A DNA stretch of 64,000 nt, taken from positions 1,041,291 through 1,105,290 of the forward strand of contig CAJNDS010000080.1 of assembly GCA_905221605.1 (NCBI GenBank), written 5' to 3'. The notes under the pieces were generated by a model. It was not told the origin of the DNA. It did not search any database and worked only from the letters and a program-made list of their open reading frames with translations. This document shows positions 28,252-40,577 of the stretch, in pieces. Source of the stretch: Symbiodinium natans (taxonomy: Eukaryota > Sar > Dinophyceae > Suessiales > Symbiodiniaceae). The translations under genes and the position numbers were made by a program. Positions within the stretch are counted from its first letter, which is position 1. Each line of letters begins with the position of its first letter.

Positions 28252-30372
28252 TGGCTCAAGGTTTCGGCTCAACCCCGGTGGGGTGCTCAGGTAGAGAGCG
28301 TCTTTAGTGCCGTTGTGGCTGGCCCTGGGGCTTGTAACTAAGGGTAGGTTCCGTTTTGAGGCCCTGGCAAAACTGTGTTTGCTCGTAGGCCGGCTGACCG
28401 GCTAAGCTGTCATAGAGCGGCGGCCCGCCAACTGCTGCCGTCGACGAAGGGCGTGAGTGCACAGTTTTCGGCCTCGCTTCGCTTTTTTCGTCCTCGCGTT
28501 GCTGAGGGAACCTTGTGACCTACAGTCTGCTCTGGGTCACAGTGTGAGTTGCAGCCTCGCTTTGCTTGAGGGGTGACGCTAGCCTGTTGCTCACCAGAGA
28601 TTCCTGCTGTCTCTGGGTGAGCAAAACCCACCGACCCTCATTTGGATTGAGGGCTGTGCTGAAGGTGAGTTTGGGTTCCTCGCTCACTTGTGTGGAAAAT
28701 AAGGTGAGACCGAAACACGGGGGAAAACGGCCAGGCACGCTGCAGACAGTGCAGGCCAACGTCGCACTGCAAGCGGCATCCTTGCAGTGGCGACAGGAGT
28801 GTCCCGAACAATTGCGGTGTGCTCGAGCCCAAGCTTGCAGGTGTTCGGGGATCTGCAAGCTGAGCACAACAGGATTTTCTTCGCAGGTAGAATCAGGTAG
28901 AAAAGATTTGGCCCAACCCTGGTGGATCTGCCTGGACACAAATAACCAGAGGCATCAGTGTCGTAAAGCTCATTGACTGGTGCTACTGAGAAACCGTTGC
29001 CAAAGAACTTGCAGTAGGACTGTGGTGCGGCGCAGTGCAAGTTGACGAGCAGCTGTTGGTGGCTGCTCCCCGGAAAACCAATAGTCCAAGAAGCCTCCTT
29101 CGGCCTCGCTCCGTGCTGAGGGTTTGTAAGGGTTGGTATTGGCCGGAAAGGATTCAGGTGGAGGTTACCCGATCTTCGCGCTTTTCCCATCTGAAGGCAA
29201 CCAATGGTAATCAGCCTGCTGGACATGGCAGGCCTGCTTTTGTTTACATCCACGTCTCCTGCAAGGGCTGGGGTCTGTCCGTGCACACAGACAAGGCGGA
29301 ACCTTGCAGATGTTTAGGTCCTCGCGGCACGGCCGCTGGAGGTTGTTTGAAGATGTTGGCTCTCACTATCTGGTGAGTGGTTTGAATGGGCACTTGCTGG
29401 GGCAAGGCGGCTCTGGCGTCTGAGGATGGTACATGTGCTGGCTGCTGAGTACGGGCCACCGAAAGAGACCTGTGGTAAGACAAGCGATGAAAGGAGCCGA
29501 ACTCCTAAACTCTAGGACAGGCTAGCTCACGCGGACGCCACGCAGAGTATGTGTCACTATCTTCAGATGTTGGAGCCAAATTGCCTAGCCGTGTGACGTG
29601 AGATGTGGTGTTTGGATTCGGCCTCAAGCACTGGAAGGCCTACAACAACAAATCCGAATGAAAACTGTGGTCCTAAGACACGCGGAGCAGCTGCTTATAC
29701 GTGGCACCGCGGGGGTCACATAGAGATAGAGGGCTTGCCAGCAAGGGAACTCTGTCTAGAGAGAGCCCTGGCTCAGTGAGGAGCTGAGGGCCTGGCTGCG
29801 CAGATGCAGCGGAATGGTTGTTCGGCCTCGCCTCCGCTGAGGGAACAACAGTCAATGCTTCTCTGCAGTGTCGGTCCGGGTTAGTAAGAGCGAGAACGCC
29901 GGGACCTCGAGCTGCAGTTTTACCATGAAGCAACCGCGTGAGATGCATTATTGGTCAACTGGTGAGTAAGAGCGAGAAAGCCAGGGTGACGCTACTTTGG
30001 GGGAGGCTGCAAGGCACGGTTAGTAAGTGCGAGAAAGCCGGAGCTGCGGACGAGCCTGGAGTAGCAGTCTTTCATACCTCACGTGTTTCACTTTGCGGCC
30101 TCGCATGCGCTGAGGAAATATGCCTCGAACAGAACATCCAGTGCTGAGTGAGGATTGCCAGACTTACGGAGGCTGATGCCACAACAAGTGCCTCAACAGC
30201 AATGCATGCGGAGGGCAAAGTTCGGCCTCGCGAGTGCTGAGGGTTGCAGCTGAGAGAGGGCCTAGCTGAGAACGCAACACCTCAAGCGAGGTATTTTTTA
30301 GTTTAGTTTCACCTTGACCAACGGCCCCTTCGGGTGGCTACGCCTCGCAGCGTGCAGAAGAAAGTTCCTGTC
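28252..30372 (+). mobile_element. Unit 3: C-type non-autonomous retroelement, full length
   Basis: Starts TGGCTCAAGG (28252), the last nine bases of the dinoflagellate spliced leader, followed by TTTCGGCTCAACC, which looks like an older degraded leader. The body has hairpins and three GTAAG-type motifs, ending in the 3' tail. Antisense open frames (for example 28684-29286) exist but I found no support for them. Left joint is the variant GAAAAATTCACC. Confidence 0.75.
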
Positions 30373-30568
30373 AAACTGTGTCATAGGCGCCTGTAGGTAG
30401 TATGTGGGTGCACCACATTCCCAGCCTTGAGCTGAGGTTTTGCTGTAGCAGGTTGGCCGACCAGCCCGAGAGACTATGTCTCGCCCCTTAGGGGGCTCCG
30501 GGTGAATTCATTTGCATGATGTACGCCCACTGGGTAACGCTTCGCGCTTGCTGAAGAAAGTTCCTGTC
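30373..30568 (+). mobile_element. Unit 4: short unit of a different family
   Basis: 196 bp with no similarity I can see to C, D or L. It lacks the usual tail but has its own G/C hairpin (GCCCCTTAGGGGGC, about 30482) and is bounded on both sides by the exact 13-mer. Confidence 0.7.
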
Positions 30569-32666
30569 TGGCTCAAGGTTTCGGCTCAACCCCGGTGGGG
30601 TGCTCAGGTAGAGAGCGTCTTTAGTGCCGTTGTGGCTGGCCCTGGGGCTTGTAACTAAGGGTAGGTTCCGTTTTGAGGCCCTGGCAAAACTGTGTTTGCT
30701 CGTAGGCCGGCTGACCGGCTAAGCTGTCATAGAGCGGCGGCCCGCCAACTGCTGCCGTCGACGAAGGGCGTGAGTGCACAGTTTTCGGCCTCACTTCGCT
30801 GGAGGGAAACTTTTCGTCCTCGCGTTGCTGAGGGAACCTGGTGACCTACAGTCTGCTCTGGGTCACAGTGAGAGTTGCAGCCTCGCTTTGCTTGTGGGGT
30901 GACGCTAGAGCCTTTGCTCACCCGAGATTCCTGCTGTCTCTGGGTGAGCAAAACCCACCGACCCTCATTTGGCTTGAGGGCTGTGCTTAGGGTGAGTTTG
31001 GGTTCCTCGCTCACTTGTGTGGAAAACGAAGGTGAGACCGAAACACGGGGGAAAACGGCCAAGGCACGCTGCAGACAGTGCAGGCCAACGTCGCACTGCA
31101 AGCGGCATCCTTGCAGTTGTTGACAGGAGTGTCCCGAACAATAGCGGTGTGCTTGAGCCCGAGTTTGCTGGTTTTCGGGGATCTGCAAGCTGAGCACAAC
31201 AGGATATTCTTCGCAGGTAGAATCAGGTAGAAAAGATTTGGCCCAACCCTGGTGGATCTGCCTGGACACAAATAACCAGAGGCATCAGTGTCGTAAAGCT
31301 CATTGACTGGTGCTACTGAGAAACCGTTGCCAAAGAACTTGCAGTAGGACTGTGGTGCGGCACGGTGCAAGTTGAAGAGCAGCTGTTGGTGGCTGCTCCC
31401 CGGCAGACAAATAGTCCAAGAAAGCCTTCTTCGGCCTCGCTCCGTGCTGAGGATTTGTAAGGGCTGGTATTGGCCGGAAAGGATTCAGATGGAGGTTACC
31501 CGAACTTCGCGCTTTTCCCATCTGAAGGCAACCAATGGTTATCAGCCTGCTGGACTTGGCAGGCCTACTTTTGTTTACATCCACGTCTCCTGCAAGGGCT
31601 GGGGTCTGTCCGTGCACACAGACAAGGCGGAACCTTGCAGATGTCTGAGGTTATTGGAAAAATGTTGGCTCTCACTGTATGGTGAGTGGTTTGTATGGGC
31701 ACTTGCTGGGGCAAGGCGGCTCTGGCTTCTGAGGATGGTACATGTGCTGGCTGCTGAGTACGGGCCACCAAAAGAGACCTGTGGTAAGACAAGCGATGAA
31801 AGGAGCCGAGGACAGGCTAGCTCACGCGGACGCCACGCAGAGTATGTGTCACTATCTTCAGATGTTGGAGCCAAACTGCCTCGCCGTGTGACGTGAGATG
31901 TGGTGTTTGGTCTCGGCCTCATGCACTGGAAGGCCTACAACAACAAATCCGAATGAAAACTGTGGTCCTAAGACACGCGGAGCAGCAGCTTATACGTAGC
32001 GCCGCGGGGGACACATAGAGATAGAGGGCTTGGCAAGGGAACTCTGTCTAGAGATAGCCCTGGCTCAGTGAGGAGCTGAGGGCCTGGCTGTGCTGAAGCA
32101 GCGGAATGGTTGTTCGGCCTCGCCTCCGCAGAGGGAACAACAGTCAATGCTTCTCTGCAGTGATCGGTCCGGGCTAGTAAGAGCGAGAACGCCAGGACCT
32201 CGAGCTGCAGTTTTACCATGAAGCAACCGCGTGAGATGCATTTATTGGTCGACTGGTGAGTAAGAGCGAGAAAGCCAGGGCGACGCTACTTTGGGGGAGG
32301 CTGCAAGGCACGGTTAGTAAGTGCGAGAAAGCCAGAGCTGCGGACGAACCTGGAGTAGCTGTCTTTCATACCTCACATGTTTCACTTTTCGGCCTCACAT
32401 GCGCTGAGGGCATAATGCCTCGAACAGAACATCCAGTGCTGAGTGCGGATAGCCAAACTTACGGAGGCTGATGCCACAACAAATGCCTCACAGCAATGCA
32501 TGCGGAGGGCAAAGTTCGGCCTCGCGAAGTGCTGAGGGTTGCAGCTGAGAGAGGGCCTAGCTGAGAACGCAACACCTCAAGCGAGGTAATTTTTAGTTTA
32601 GTTTCACCTGACCAACAGCCCCTTCGGGTGGCTACGCGACGCAGCGTGCAGACGAAAGTTCCTGTC
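30569..32666 (+). mobile_element. Unit 5: C-type non-autonomous retroelement, full length
   Basis: Starts TGGCTCAAGG at 30569 and is collinear with unit 3 with scattered small indels. Ends with the 3' tail and the 13-mer at 32654-32666. No protein gene recognised. Confidence 0.75.
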
Positions 32667-32817
32667 TGTCTTTTTGTTCCTCCAGGAATCCCTCAAGCCA
32701 CTTGTAGGCGAGGCTACCCATGCGTGGCTGGGTCCAATCGACTTTAAGGACATTTCCTCTCTTCCATTTGCCTGGGTCACTTGCATCCACCTTCAAATCC
32801 ATTAAGTACGCCATGGT

Positions 32818-35045
32818 CATGTTGCCGCATGAGCCACGAGTGTACGACGTGATGCGGGACTTGGGCGTCGATAGTACAGGTGGGCGGAAGCGTCGCCTGG
32901 TGACGTCGGCCACACGGGCCAAAAAAGCACATGCGCGACATAGCAAGCTGTCCAGGCTGGGGCCGCCGCCCAGCACTCAACTACGCGTGGTCAAGGCAGC
33001 GATCACTTCCGTTGCTTTGTGGGGGCACCCGTCCGTGGGGGTGTCGCCCAAAAGAATGAAGTGGCTCCGAACAGTGGTTGGAAAACACCTGGGCAAGCAC
33101 AAGCTTGGAAGTTTGGAAACCGTACTGGATATGGGAGCCAAGAAATGTCAGGACCCGAAGAGCACAATCCACAAGCAGCATTTCAAGGTGGTGGCAAAAG
33201 TCTTCCGCGCATGGGTTGGTGGAGGCAAAGCCCTCTTTGAATTGGCCTGGAAAGCAACTTGGAGGAAGTTAAGTGCGGCCAAACACCACTGGCCACTGGT
33301 CACGGGACCGATGGCAGCAACCATGGCGTACTTAATGGATTTGAAGGTGGATGCAAGTGACCCAGGCAAATGGAAGAGAGGAAATGTCCTTAAAGTCGAT
33401 TGGACCCAGCAAAGCATGGGTAGCCTCGCCTACAAGTGGCTTGAGGGATTCCTGGAGGAACAAAAAAGGGCTGCAATAACGCGCCAGGCAGGTGGACAGG
33501 GTGCCCAAGAGGGGCTGGACTGGACGCCGCATCACAAGCTGACGAAGCTGGGAGGATTAAGCCCAGGCCTTATGGAAGGGATAATAAAGTCAGTCTGGCA
33601 TGCGGGAGTCATCACGGAGTCCAAGCCTGGCTGGTGCAAGAAGTGCCAAATGCCAGCCACTCTGGAACATGTCCTCAAAGATTGCCCTTACTGGCGTGAC
33701 CAAGGGTTCAAAGAACCCAAGCTCCAGGAATATCTGCGCCACAAATACCCATGGGAGTGTCTGTGGACAAGGGCACTCCTGCCCAAACCGGCGGTGTGGC
33801 ACCCGAAGCCGCCGGAGCATCTTTTGGGTCTGCGCTACCAAGGATGCTTTGCAGCAGATGCTAAAGTGGAAGCAGAAGGCTTGATCTTCGCCACTGACGC
33901 AAGCGGAGGTCCAGGAGGAATAGACCCACGAGTGCAAACATCAGCCCTCGCAGTGGTGGCTATGACCTGGGAAAGATGAGTTGGTGAAAGTAGGACAAAT
34001 TACGGAGCTGGTCTACCCGTGGCAGCCGGTGGTGGACATGGAGCGCCGTGCACTTTTCAGACTAATGGAACACACGGAGGACCTGATTGACGTCACAATG
34101 GATTGCAAGCCGGCAGTCCAAGCGCTACAAAAACTACAGCCGCCGGAAGATGACCTGGAATGGAGCAAAGTGTGGAATGGGAAGAAACGAGTCAAAGCAA
34201 CATGGGTCCCTTCCCACAAAACAGAAGAAGAATTCCTGGCAAAAATGGGCCCGGGCACGTTGTGGAGACGTGCAGCGAATGACATGGCGGACAAAGCATG
34301 TGGCGAAGTCGCGGCGGCTGCTTACAGCCCAGCGCACAAGAGGCGCGTCAAAGAGCTGGATAATGTGGTGCGTACACTTTCCCTGGCTTATGGAGAGCGC
34401 GCAGCCCACATATTGCGGAAGCGCAAAGAAGAAGATTTCCCCTTCATCTTGGACCATGCGCATTACAAGGAGAAGATGGAAGCCTCGCAGAAAGCTGAGG
34501 GATACAAAAAAGAGCATGGCAGGGCCAAACTCAACAAACGCCAGCGGCTTTGGCAGTTGCTCGAAAACCCGGAGCGTGGGCACCAATGGGAGAAGGGTAG
34601 TGAACACCCCCGGAACTTAACCCTCAAATGCAAACTGTGCGGTTTGTATGTACAACAAACCCTCACGAACTTGGAGGTGGTGCTGGAGCAGTACTGCATC
34701 AACCAGCCAGAGGCGAGAGTGCGGGAAGAGTGGGGAATTCACCCCTCCCATGATATGGTGAATTTGGGAGTCCGCTGGGTCTGCGCAAAATGTGATAGAA
34801 CACATGCACCGGTCAGCCAGAAGTGCAACAAAAGCCTGGCGGGTGGGTGCAAATCGCGTACTTCCCAGGGCAAGCTGGCAACACAAGCGCAAACCCTTGT
34901 CAATGGAGGCAGCATGAGCCAAGTTCAGTTTCAACAGCCCCGAGTTCAGTTTGGTGGGAAGCAAGCTAAAGCTAAGCCCAAAGCCAGTGCGCAGCAGAAG
35001 ATGTCAATGTTTATCAGGCCTCGCCAAGCTGAGGGAACGCAGTAA
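32818..35045 (+). pseudogene. L-type LINE pol: RT C-terminus, zinc finger and RNase H, frameshifted
   Basis: Frame 32818-33979 reads VYDVMRDLGVDSTGG and KLSRLGPPPSTQLRVVKAAI (post-RT region of LINE pol), a zinc finger WCKKCQMPATLEHVLKDCPY, and the start of RNase H, LIFATDASGGPGG. A one-base loss near 33977 gives TGA. The frame resumes at 33981: DMERRALFRLMEH, VTMDCKPAVQAL, KATWVPSHKTEEE and NDMADKACGEVA, the remaining RNase H acid and His motifs. The end has two CxxC pairs (LKCKLCGLYVQQT, WVCAKCDRTHAP), stop 35045. The RT palm itself is missing because of 5' truncation. Confidence 0.85.
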
Positions 35046-35437
35046 CTACGCAGCCGTTGGTGCAAGGCAATGGGCCCCGTAGCTGAGGGGTGCGGGCCTC
35101 GCTACGGGGAATAGCGATGGATGTTTTCCGGCCTCGCTTTGCTGAGGGAGTATAAGTTTGGCCTCACGGTGCTGCGCGCTCCTGGCACCGATGCGGGAAC
35201 AAAGAGAAGGGCTCGGCCTCGCATTGCTGAGGGGGAAAGCTATGAGACAATCTGGTAACACGGCCTCGTGGTCTGAGAAGCACCCAGAACAAACTCACGG
35301 GAGTACTCGCTTCGGCGTGCTTGCCTGAGGGTGACTTCGGCCTCGACTACGGTCTGAGGGGTGCAGATAAAAGAGGGAAACTCGGCCTCAGTATGTCCTG
35401 AGGGAATTTCGGCCTCGACCACGGACTGAGGGAAAGG

Positions 35438-35468
35438 ACTTCGGCCTCGACAAACGTCTGAGGGAAGT
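35438..35468 (+). repeat. GGCCTC..GAGGG hairpin, outer stem ACTTC/GAAGT
   Basis: Inner stem GAC/GTC with loop AAAC; the 5' GG and 3' T bulges are kept. Confidence 0.8.
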
Positions 35469-35590
35469 GAGGGCAGTACCGGTAGTCTCACTGTGCAGAG
35501 TTTTTAGTTTTTTAGTTTTAGTTTCACCCTCTACCTCAGCCCCTTCGGGTGGTGGCTACGCCACGCAGCGTGCAGACGAAAGTTCCTGTC

Positions 35591-37641
35591 TGGCTCAAGG
35601 TTTCGGCTCAACCCCGGTGGGGTGCTCAGGTAGAGAGCGTCTTTAGTGCCGTTGTGGCTGGCCCTGGGGCTTGTAACTAAGGGTAGGTTCCGTTTTGAGG
35701 CCCTGGCAAAACTGTGTTTGCTCGTAGGCCGGCTGACCGGCTAAGCTGTCATAGAGCGGCGGCCCGCCAACTGCTGCCGACGACGAAGGACGTTCTCGCT
35801 AGAGGGAAGCTTTTCGTCCTCGCGTTGCTGAGGGAACCTTGTGGCCTACAGTCTGCTCTGGGTCACAGTGAGAGTTGCAGCCTCGATTTGCTTGAGGGGT
35901 GACGCTAGAGCCTGTTGCTCACCAGAGATTCCTGCTGTCTCTGGGTGAACAAAACCCGCCGACCCTCACTTGGATTGAGGGCTGTGTGTTAGGGTGAGTT
36001 TGGGTTCCTCGCTCGCTTGTGTGGAAAACGAAGGTGAGACCGAAACACGGGGGAAAACGGCCAAGGCACGTTGCAGACAGTGCAGGCCAACGTCGCACTG
36101 CAAGCGGCATCCTTGCAGTTGTGACAGGAGTGTCCCGAACAATAGCGGTGTGCTTGAGCCCGAGTTTGCTGGTTTTCGGGGATCTGCAAGCTGAGCACAA
36201 CAGGATATTCTTCGCAGGTAGAATCAGGTAGAACAGATCGGCCCAACCCTGGTGGATCTGCCTGGACACACATAACAGAGGCACCAGTGTCGCAAAGCTC
36301 ATTGACTGGTGCTACTGAGACGCCGTTGCCAAAGAACTTGCAGTAGGACTGTGGTGCGGCACAGTGCAAGTTGAAGAGCAGCTGTTGGTGGCTGCTCCCC
36401 GGTAGACAAATAGTCCAAGAAAGCCTTCCTCGGCCTCGCTCCGTGCTGAGGGTTTGTTAGGGCTGGTATTGGCCGGACATGGTTCAGATGGAGGTTACCC
36501 GAACTTCTCGCTTTTCCCATCTGAAGGCAACCAATGGTTATCAGCCTGCTGGACATGGCAGGCCTTCTTTTTGTTTTTCATCCACGTCTCCTGCAAGGGC
36601 TGGGGTTTGTCCGTGCACACAGACAAGGCGAACCTTGCAGATGTATGAGGTTATTGAAAAATGTTGGCTCTCACTGTATGGTGAATGGTTTGTATGGGCA
36701 CTTGCTGGGGCAAGGCGGCTCTGGCTTCTGGGGATGGTGCATGTGCTGGCTGCTGCGGTAAGGAAACGGGGACGTAGAAGGGAGCCGGACATGCTTGCCT
36801 CCGTCTAGCACGTGGACGCCGAGCAGAGTATGTGACACTATCTTCAGCTACTGGAGCCAAATTGCCTCGCCGTGTAACGTGGATGTGGTGGTTAGTCGTG
36901 GCCTCATGCACTGGAAGGCCTACCACAACAAATCCGAATGGAAACTGTGGTCCTAAGACACGCGGAGCAGCAGCGTATACGTGGGGGGCACATAGAGATA
37001 GAGGGCTTGGCAAGGGAACTCTGTCTAGAAATAGCCCTGGCTCCGTGAGGAGCTGAAGGCCTGGCTGCGCTGATGCAGCGGAATGGTTGTTCGGCCTCGC
37101 CTCCGCTGAGGGAACAACAGTCAATGCTTCTCTGCAGTGTCGGTCCGGGTTAGTAAGAGCGAGAACGCCGGGACCTCGAGCTGCAGTTTTACCATGAAGC
37201 AACCGCGTGAGATGCATTATTGGTCAACTGGTGAGTAAGAGCGAGAAAGCCAGGGTGACGCTACTTTGGGGGAGGCTGCAAGGCACGGTTAGTAAGTGCG
37301 AGAAAGCCGGAGCTGCGGACGAACCTGGAGTAGCAGTCTTTCATACCTCACGTGTTTCACTTTGCGGCCTCGCATGCGCTGAGGGAATATGCCTCGAACA
37401 GAACATCCAGTGCTGAGTGGGGATTGCCAAACTTACGGAGGCTGATGCCACAACAAGTGCCTCAACAGCAATGCATGCGGAGGGCAAAGTTCGGCCTCGC
37501 GAGTGCTGAGGGTTGCAGCTGAGAGAGGGCCTAGCTGAGAACGCAACACCTCAAGCGAGGTAATTTTTAGTTTAGTTTCACCTTGACCAACGGCCCCTTC
37601 GGGTGGCTACGCGACGCAGCGTGCAGACGAAAGTTCCTGTC
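35591..37641 (+). mobile_element. Unit 7: C-type non-autonomous retroelement, full length
   Basis: Starts TGGCTCAAGG at 35591 and is collinear with units 3 and 5. Tail variant has GGGTGGTGGCT in the preceding joint. No protein gene recognised. Confidence 0.75.
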
Positions 37642-38145
37642 TGGCTCAAGTCTCGGCTCAACCCCGGTGGGGTGCGCAGGTGTGAGCTGTTCGGTGGCCT
37701 GGAGGCTGTGCCTAAGGGTGGGCTCCAACAGGACTCAAACCGAAACCACTGTGTTTGCTCGGTAGTTCTGCCAGCCACATAGCTGCCTGTGTACGGCCTC
37801 GCCGAGTGCTGAGGGAACTTTCGACCTCGCTGCTGAGGGTGTTGTCGGCCTCGCCTGAGCTGAGGATTGTGGAAAGTCTTCGGCCTCGCTCGGAGGGACA
37901 ACATAGTTCGGCCTCACCACGGTTGAGGGAAATACCTCCTGGAACTGAGGTGCAAGAAGATAGCAGACCTGTGCGAGCGAATCGGGTTCCGAGGCCTTAA
38001 CTTCCTTTGTTGGAACAGGGCCCCGTCTCAACCCCAGATTTCCGCTCGTGGGCTATCGGCGAGCAGAGTGGCCGTCCACTGTGCCCTGGACAGTGTGCCA
38101 CACGCCAAAGAGACTTGCTGCAAAGCAGACGGAGAGCGACGGACC

Positions 38146-38538
38146 ATGCCGGCAATTGCATGTTGTGTATTTGCATGGTCACACCAGGGGCGTCGTGAAG
38201 GGCTCTTCCTGGAACTGTCGCAGTCATATCGTATCCACTTTGTCCGTCGCACCAGGAGAGGCAACATAGCCTGGGGCAGCTGTGGGATTTGGAATGTCCA
38301 AAGAAGCCTGAATGCAGCTAACCTCCACCTGCAGCTCCGGAACTTCCGATGCTGTGAAGATGCGAGGCTTTTCAACATCGATTTCTATGTCGATCCCACA
38401 AACCCATCCCTGATGATTGATGGCAGCAGACGTGTAATCAGGTACCTGGGAAGGCTGGTGATTATGGTGTATGGCCCTGATGTGTCGAGAAGGATGCTGG
38501 CCTTGTCGGAAGATGATGAGGAATGGATGCTCCTTTGA
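38146..38538 (+). CDS. D-type unit ORF, about 130 aa, unknown
   Basis: ORF from ATG 38146 (MPAIACCVFAWSHQG) to TGA 38536-38538 (..SEDDEEWMLL). It is open in units 8, 10 and 12 and broken in unit 9. Text such as RNIAWGSCG, FYVDPTNPSLMIDG and RYLGRLVIMVYGPDVSRR looks protein-like, with strands and an acidic end, but I recognise no family. The frame is also open upstream from about 38068 without an ATG. It could be the remnant of the mRNA from which the D family was retroposed. Confidence 0.45.
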   Translation: MPAIACCVFAWSHQGRREGLFLELSQSYRIHFVRRTRRGNIAWGSCGIWNVQRSLNAANLHLQLRNFRCCEDARLFNIDFYVDPTNPSLMIDGSRRVIRYLGRLVIMVYGPDVSRRMLALSEDDEEWMLL

Positions 38539-39978
38539 GTTGATGAAACGTCGCCGGCCAGTAACCAGGCAAGGGGAAGTGGATTGAATTGCGAGCACAG
38601 CCTCGCCATTAAGGGCCATGTGAGGGCAAACCCGAATGCAGGCTTAGCTTGCCGGAATGAGGGTGATAAACATACCCTCGCAGCACAACGCTTTCAGAAC
38701 CCGTGAAACCAGCGGTAATGCCATGTGAGGCTATGCAAGGGCAGTTTCGGCCTCGCTATGCTGGAGTAAAGGTTCGGCCTCGCCACGGCTGAGGGAATGG
38801 ATGGTTCGGCCTCGCCACGGCTGAGGGAACAACAGAAGGGTTGTGAAAACGCCTCGCTGATGAAGAACGGTGCATGTTGTCCCGGCCTCGCATCAGCTGA
38901 GGGAAGAATGATGGAATAGGCAGGCCGGGCACTGAATTGGTCTGCCGGAATTTGAGCTTGGAGAATCTGGAAGCACTGCATGCAGCTTGGACGGCTGATG
39001 CTACTGGGCGCAAAGCGGTCAAGCAGCTTGAAGCATAGACTCCGCGGTGCCGGTGTGTCGGAGCAATTGATAGGAGACAACCGCAGCCCAGCAGTGCTCA
39101 ATCAAACAAAGCAATCATTCGGCCTCGACTTTGGTCTGAGGGAATGTGAGATATGGATAAAAGAGCAAACTCCAGAATATGGATGAGGGACACTGGCCAG
39201 GCATGGAGGCCAGCAAAGGGCAGATACCAACATTGCAATGGAGAAGCCTCGAGTCCCAATGGGCAGTGAACTTTGTGGTGAGGAATACGTCGACTGGGGA
39301 GTAAGTGCGAGAAAGCCAGGGCAATTCTGGGGAGAACAGCAAGGCACGGTTAGTAAGTGCGAGAACACCGGAGCTGCTGAGAACCCTGGATTAGCCGGGA
39401 CGTATTCCGTGGAGGATTCGATGTCACTGCTTTCAGAAATGCCCACAAGGACCAAGCAAGCAGCTAATCCGTGGTAACAGAGTGGGCCTCACTTCGGTTG
39501 AGGGTAATCGACTCCCAAGTGAGAGTATGGAGTTTTGGTGGCAAACCAAAAACCAGCTGACTGTCCTTGGAACAATGGCTACGGCTGGATTGGAGAATGT
39601 CAAGTCTCACAATGGATAGCGGCCTCGTACATAATACCCTCACAGGCAGGGTGGGTTTGACCTGGTAGTCGGCACCTTGCCGGCTCCCTGTCAGGCGCCT
39701 GTACCGGCCACCTGTTGAAGGTGTGTGGCGTGGGGTCACCGGTGCGTAGCGGCGATTTCGGTCGCTTAGCGTCCTCCAGCCTAAAAAGGGGTATGTTTGG
39801 GCAGGTACTTTACCTGGTCCTCCTGCTTGGCTCGTGTTGGAGATGTGTGAATCGAGGGCATGGATCCGTCAAGGTGAGATGACGAGAAGTGCAGAACTGG
39901 GCCTGAATCGGAACGGTCTATGGGGATTGACCACCCCGCTGGTAGAGGGATAGCGGCCTCTGAGAATCGGAGGGCATG

Positions 39979-40577
39979 ACGGCCTTCCATCGCGATGGAC
40001 AAGGCATTATTTCTGTGGCTGTGTCACCAAAATTTTTCTTGGGGAAAAATTTGTGGTTGCATTTGCGGTGTCTTGTTTGAAAACGGGACGTGTCCATTTG
40101 TGATGCACACACATGCACGCATCATGACATTTAAAATGGCAAGTGAAGCACGAGCCCATTTTTCTTGAATGCAGATGTCATGTATTGTGAAACAACATGT
40201 GATATCTGCAGCACCTCGGTTCGAGTAAGGTGCACAGAAAATTTTTGTCTCCCACCCAGCCCACCCGGGGTTGTGAGAGGCATGATCATCTCCTGATGTC
40301 ATGTCCCGTATCCAAAGCATTTGGATGCAGCACACATGCCGTAGGTATGGTGCACTGGGAGTTCTACTCGAACTTTCCCCAAGATCATCTGCCACCGGCA
40401 TGAAAAAAGGTGTGATTGTGAATGAGTCTGATTGATTAGTGTTTTGCATCCGGTTTTGAAATAGATTCTTGATTCACTTACTTCACCAGAGATGAAGTGA
40501 GATTGAATTTTCCCTAAACAAGATATACATTTGATCTCCAGTTGAATGCAAATGCAATTTACAGCAAACAGAAATAA
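39979..40577. other. AT-richer insertion in unit 8, origin unknown
   Basis: About 600 bp between GGAGGGCATG and GATCACCTCCC, which are adjacent in units 9, 10 and 12. Composition is visibly lower in G+C than the array (runs such as AAAATTTTTCTTGG and GGAAAAATTTGTGG) and it has no GGCCTC hairpins. A B-box-like GGTTCGAGT lies at 40218-40226 inside CACCTCGGTTCGAGTAAGG; I found no convincing A box. No coding frame. Confidence 0.6.

Larger units (their letters stand above)
32667..35590 (+). mobile_element. Unit 6: L-type LINE with inverted 5' segment
   Basis: The first 150 bp (32667-32817) is an inverted copy of 33320-33466 of the same unit. Then pol runs 32818-35045, followed by hairpins and the 3' tail. 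The kinase-like ORF is absent: the spacer after pol joins directly to the hairpin cluster that follows that ORF in units 2 and 13 (about 35255). Confidence 0.8.

Noticed and set aside
28684..29286. Minus-strand ORF of 200 codons in C-type unit 3 (also seen in units 5 and 7)
   Set aside because: Antisense to the element, poorly conserved in frame between units, no recognisable domain.
40218..40226. tRNA-derived SINE in the unit 8 insertion
   Set aside because: Only a B-box-like string; no A box at suitable distance, no cloverleaf and no 3' tail.
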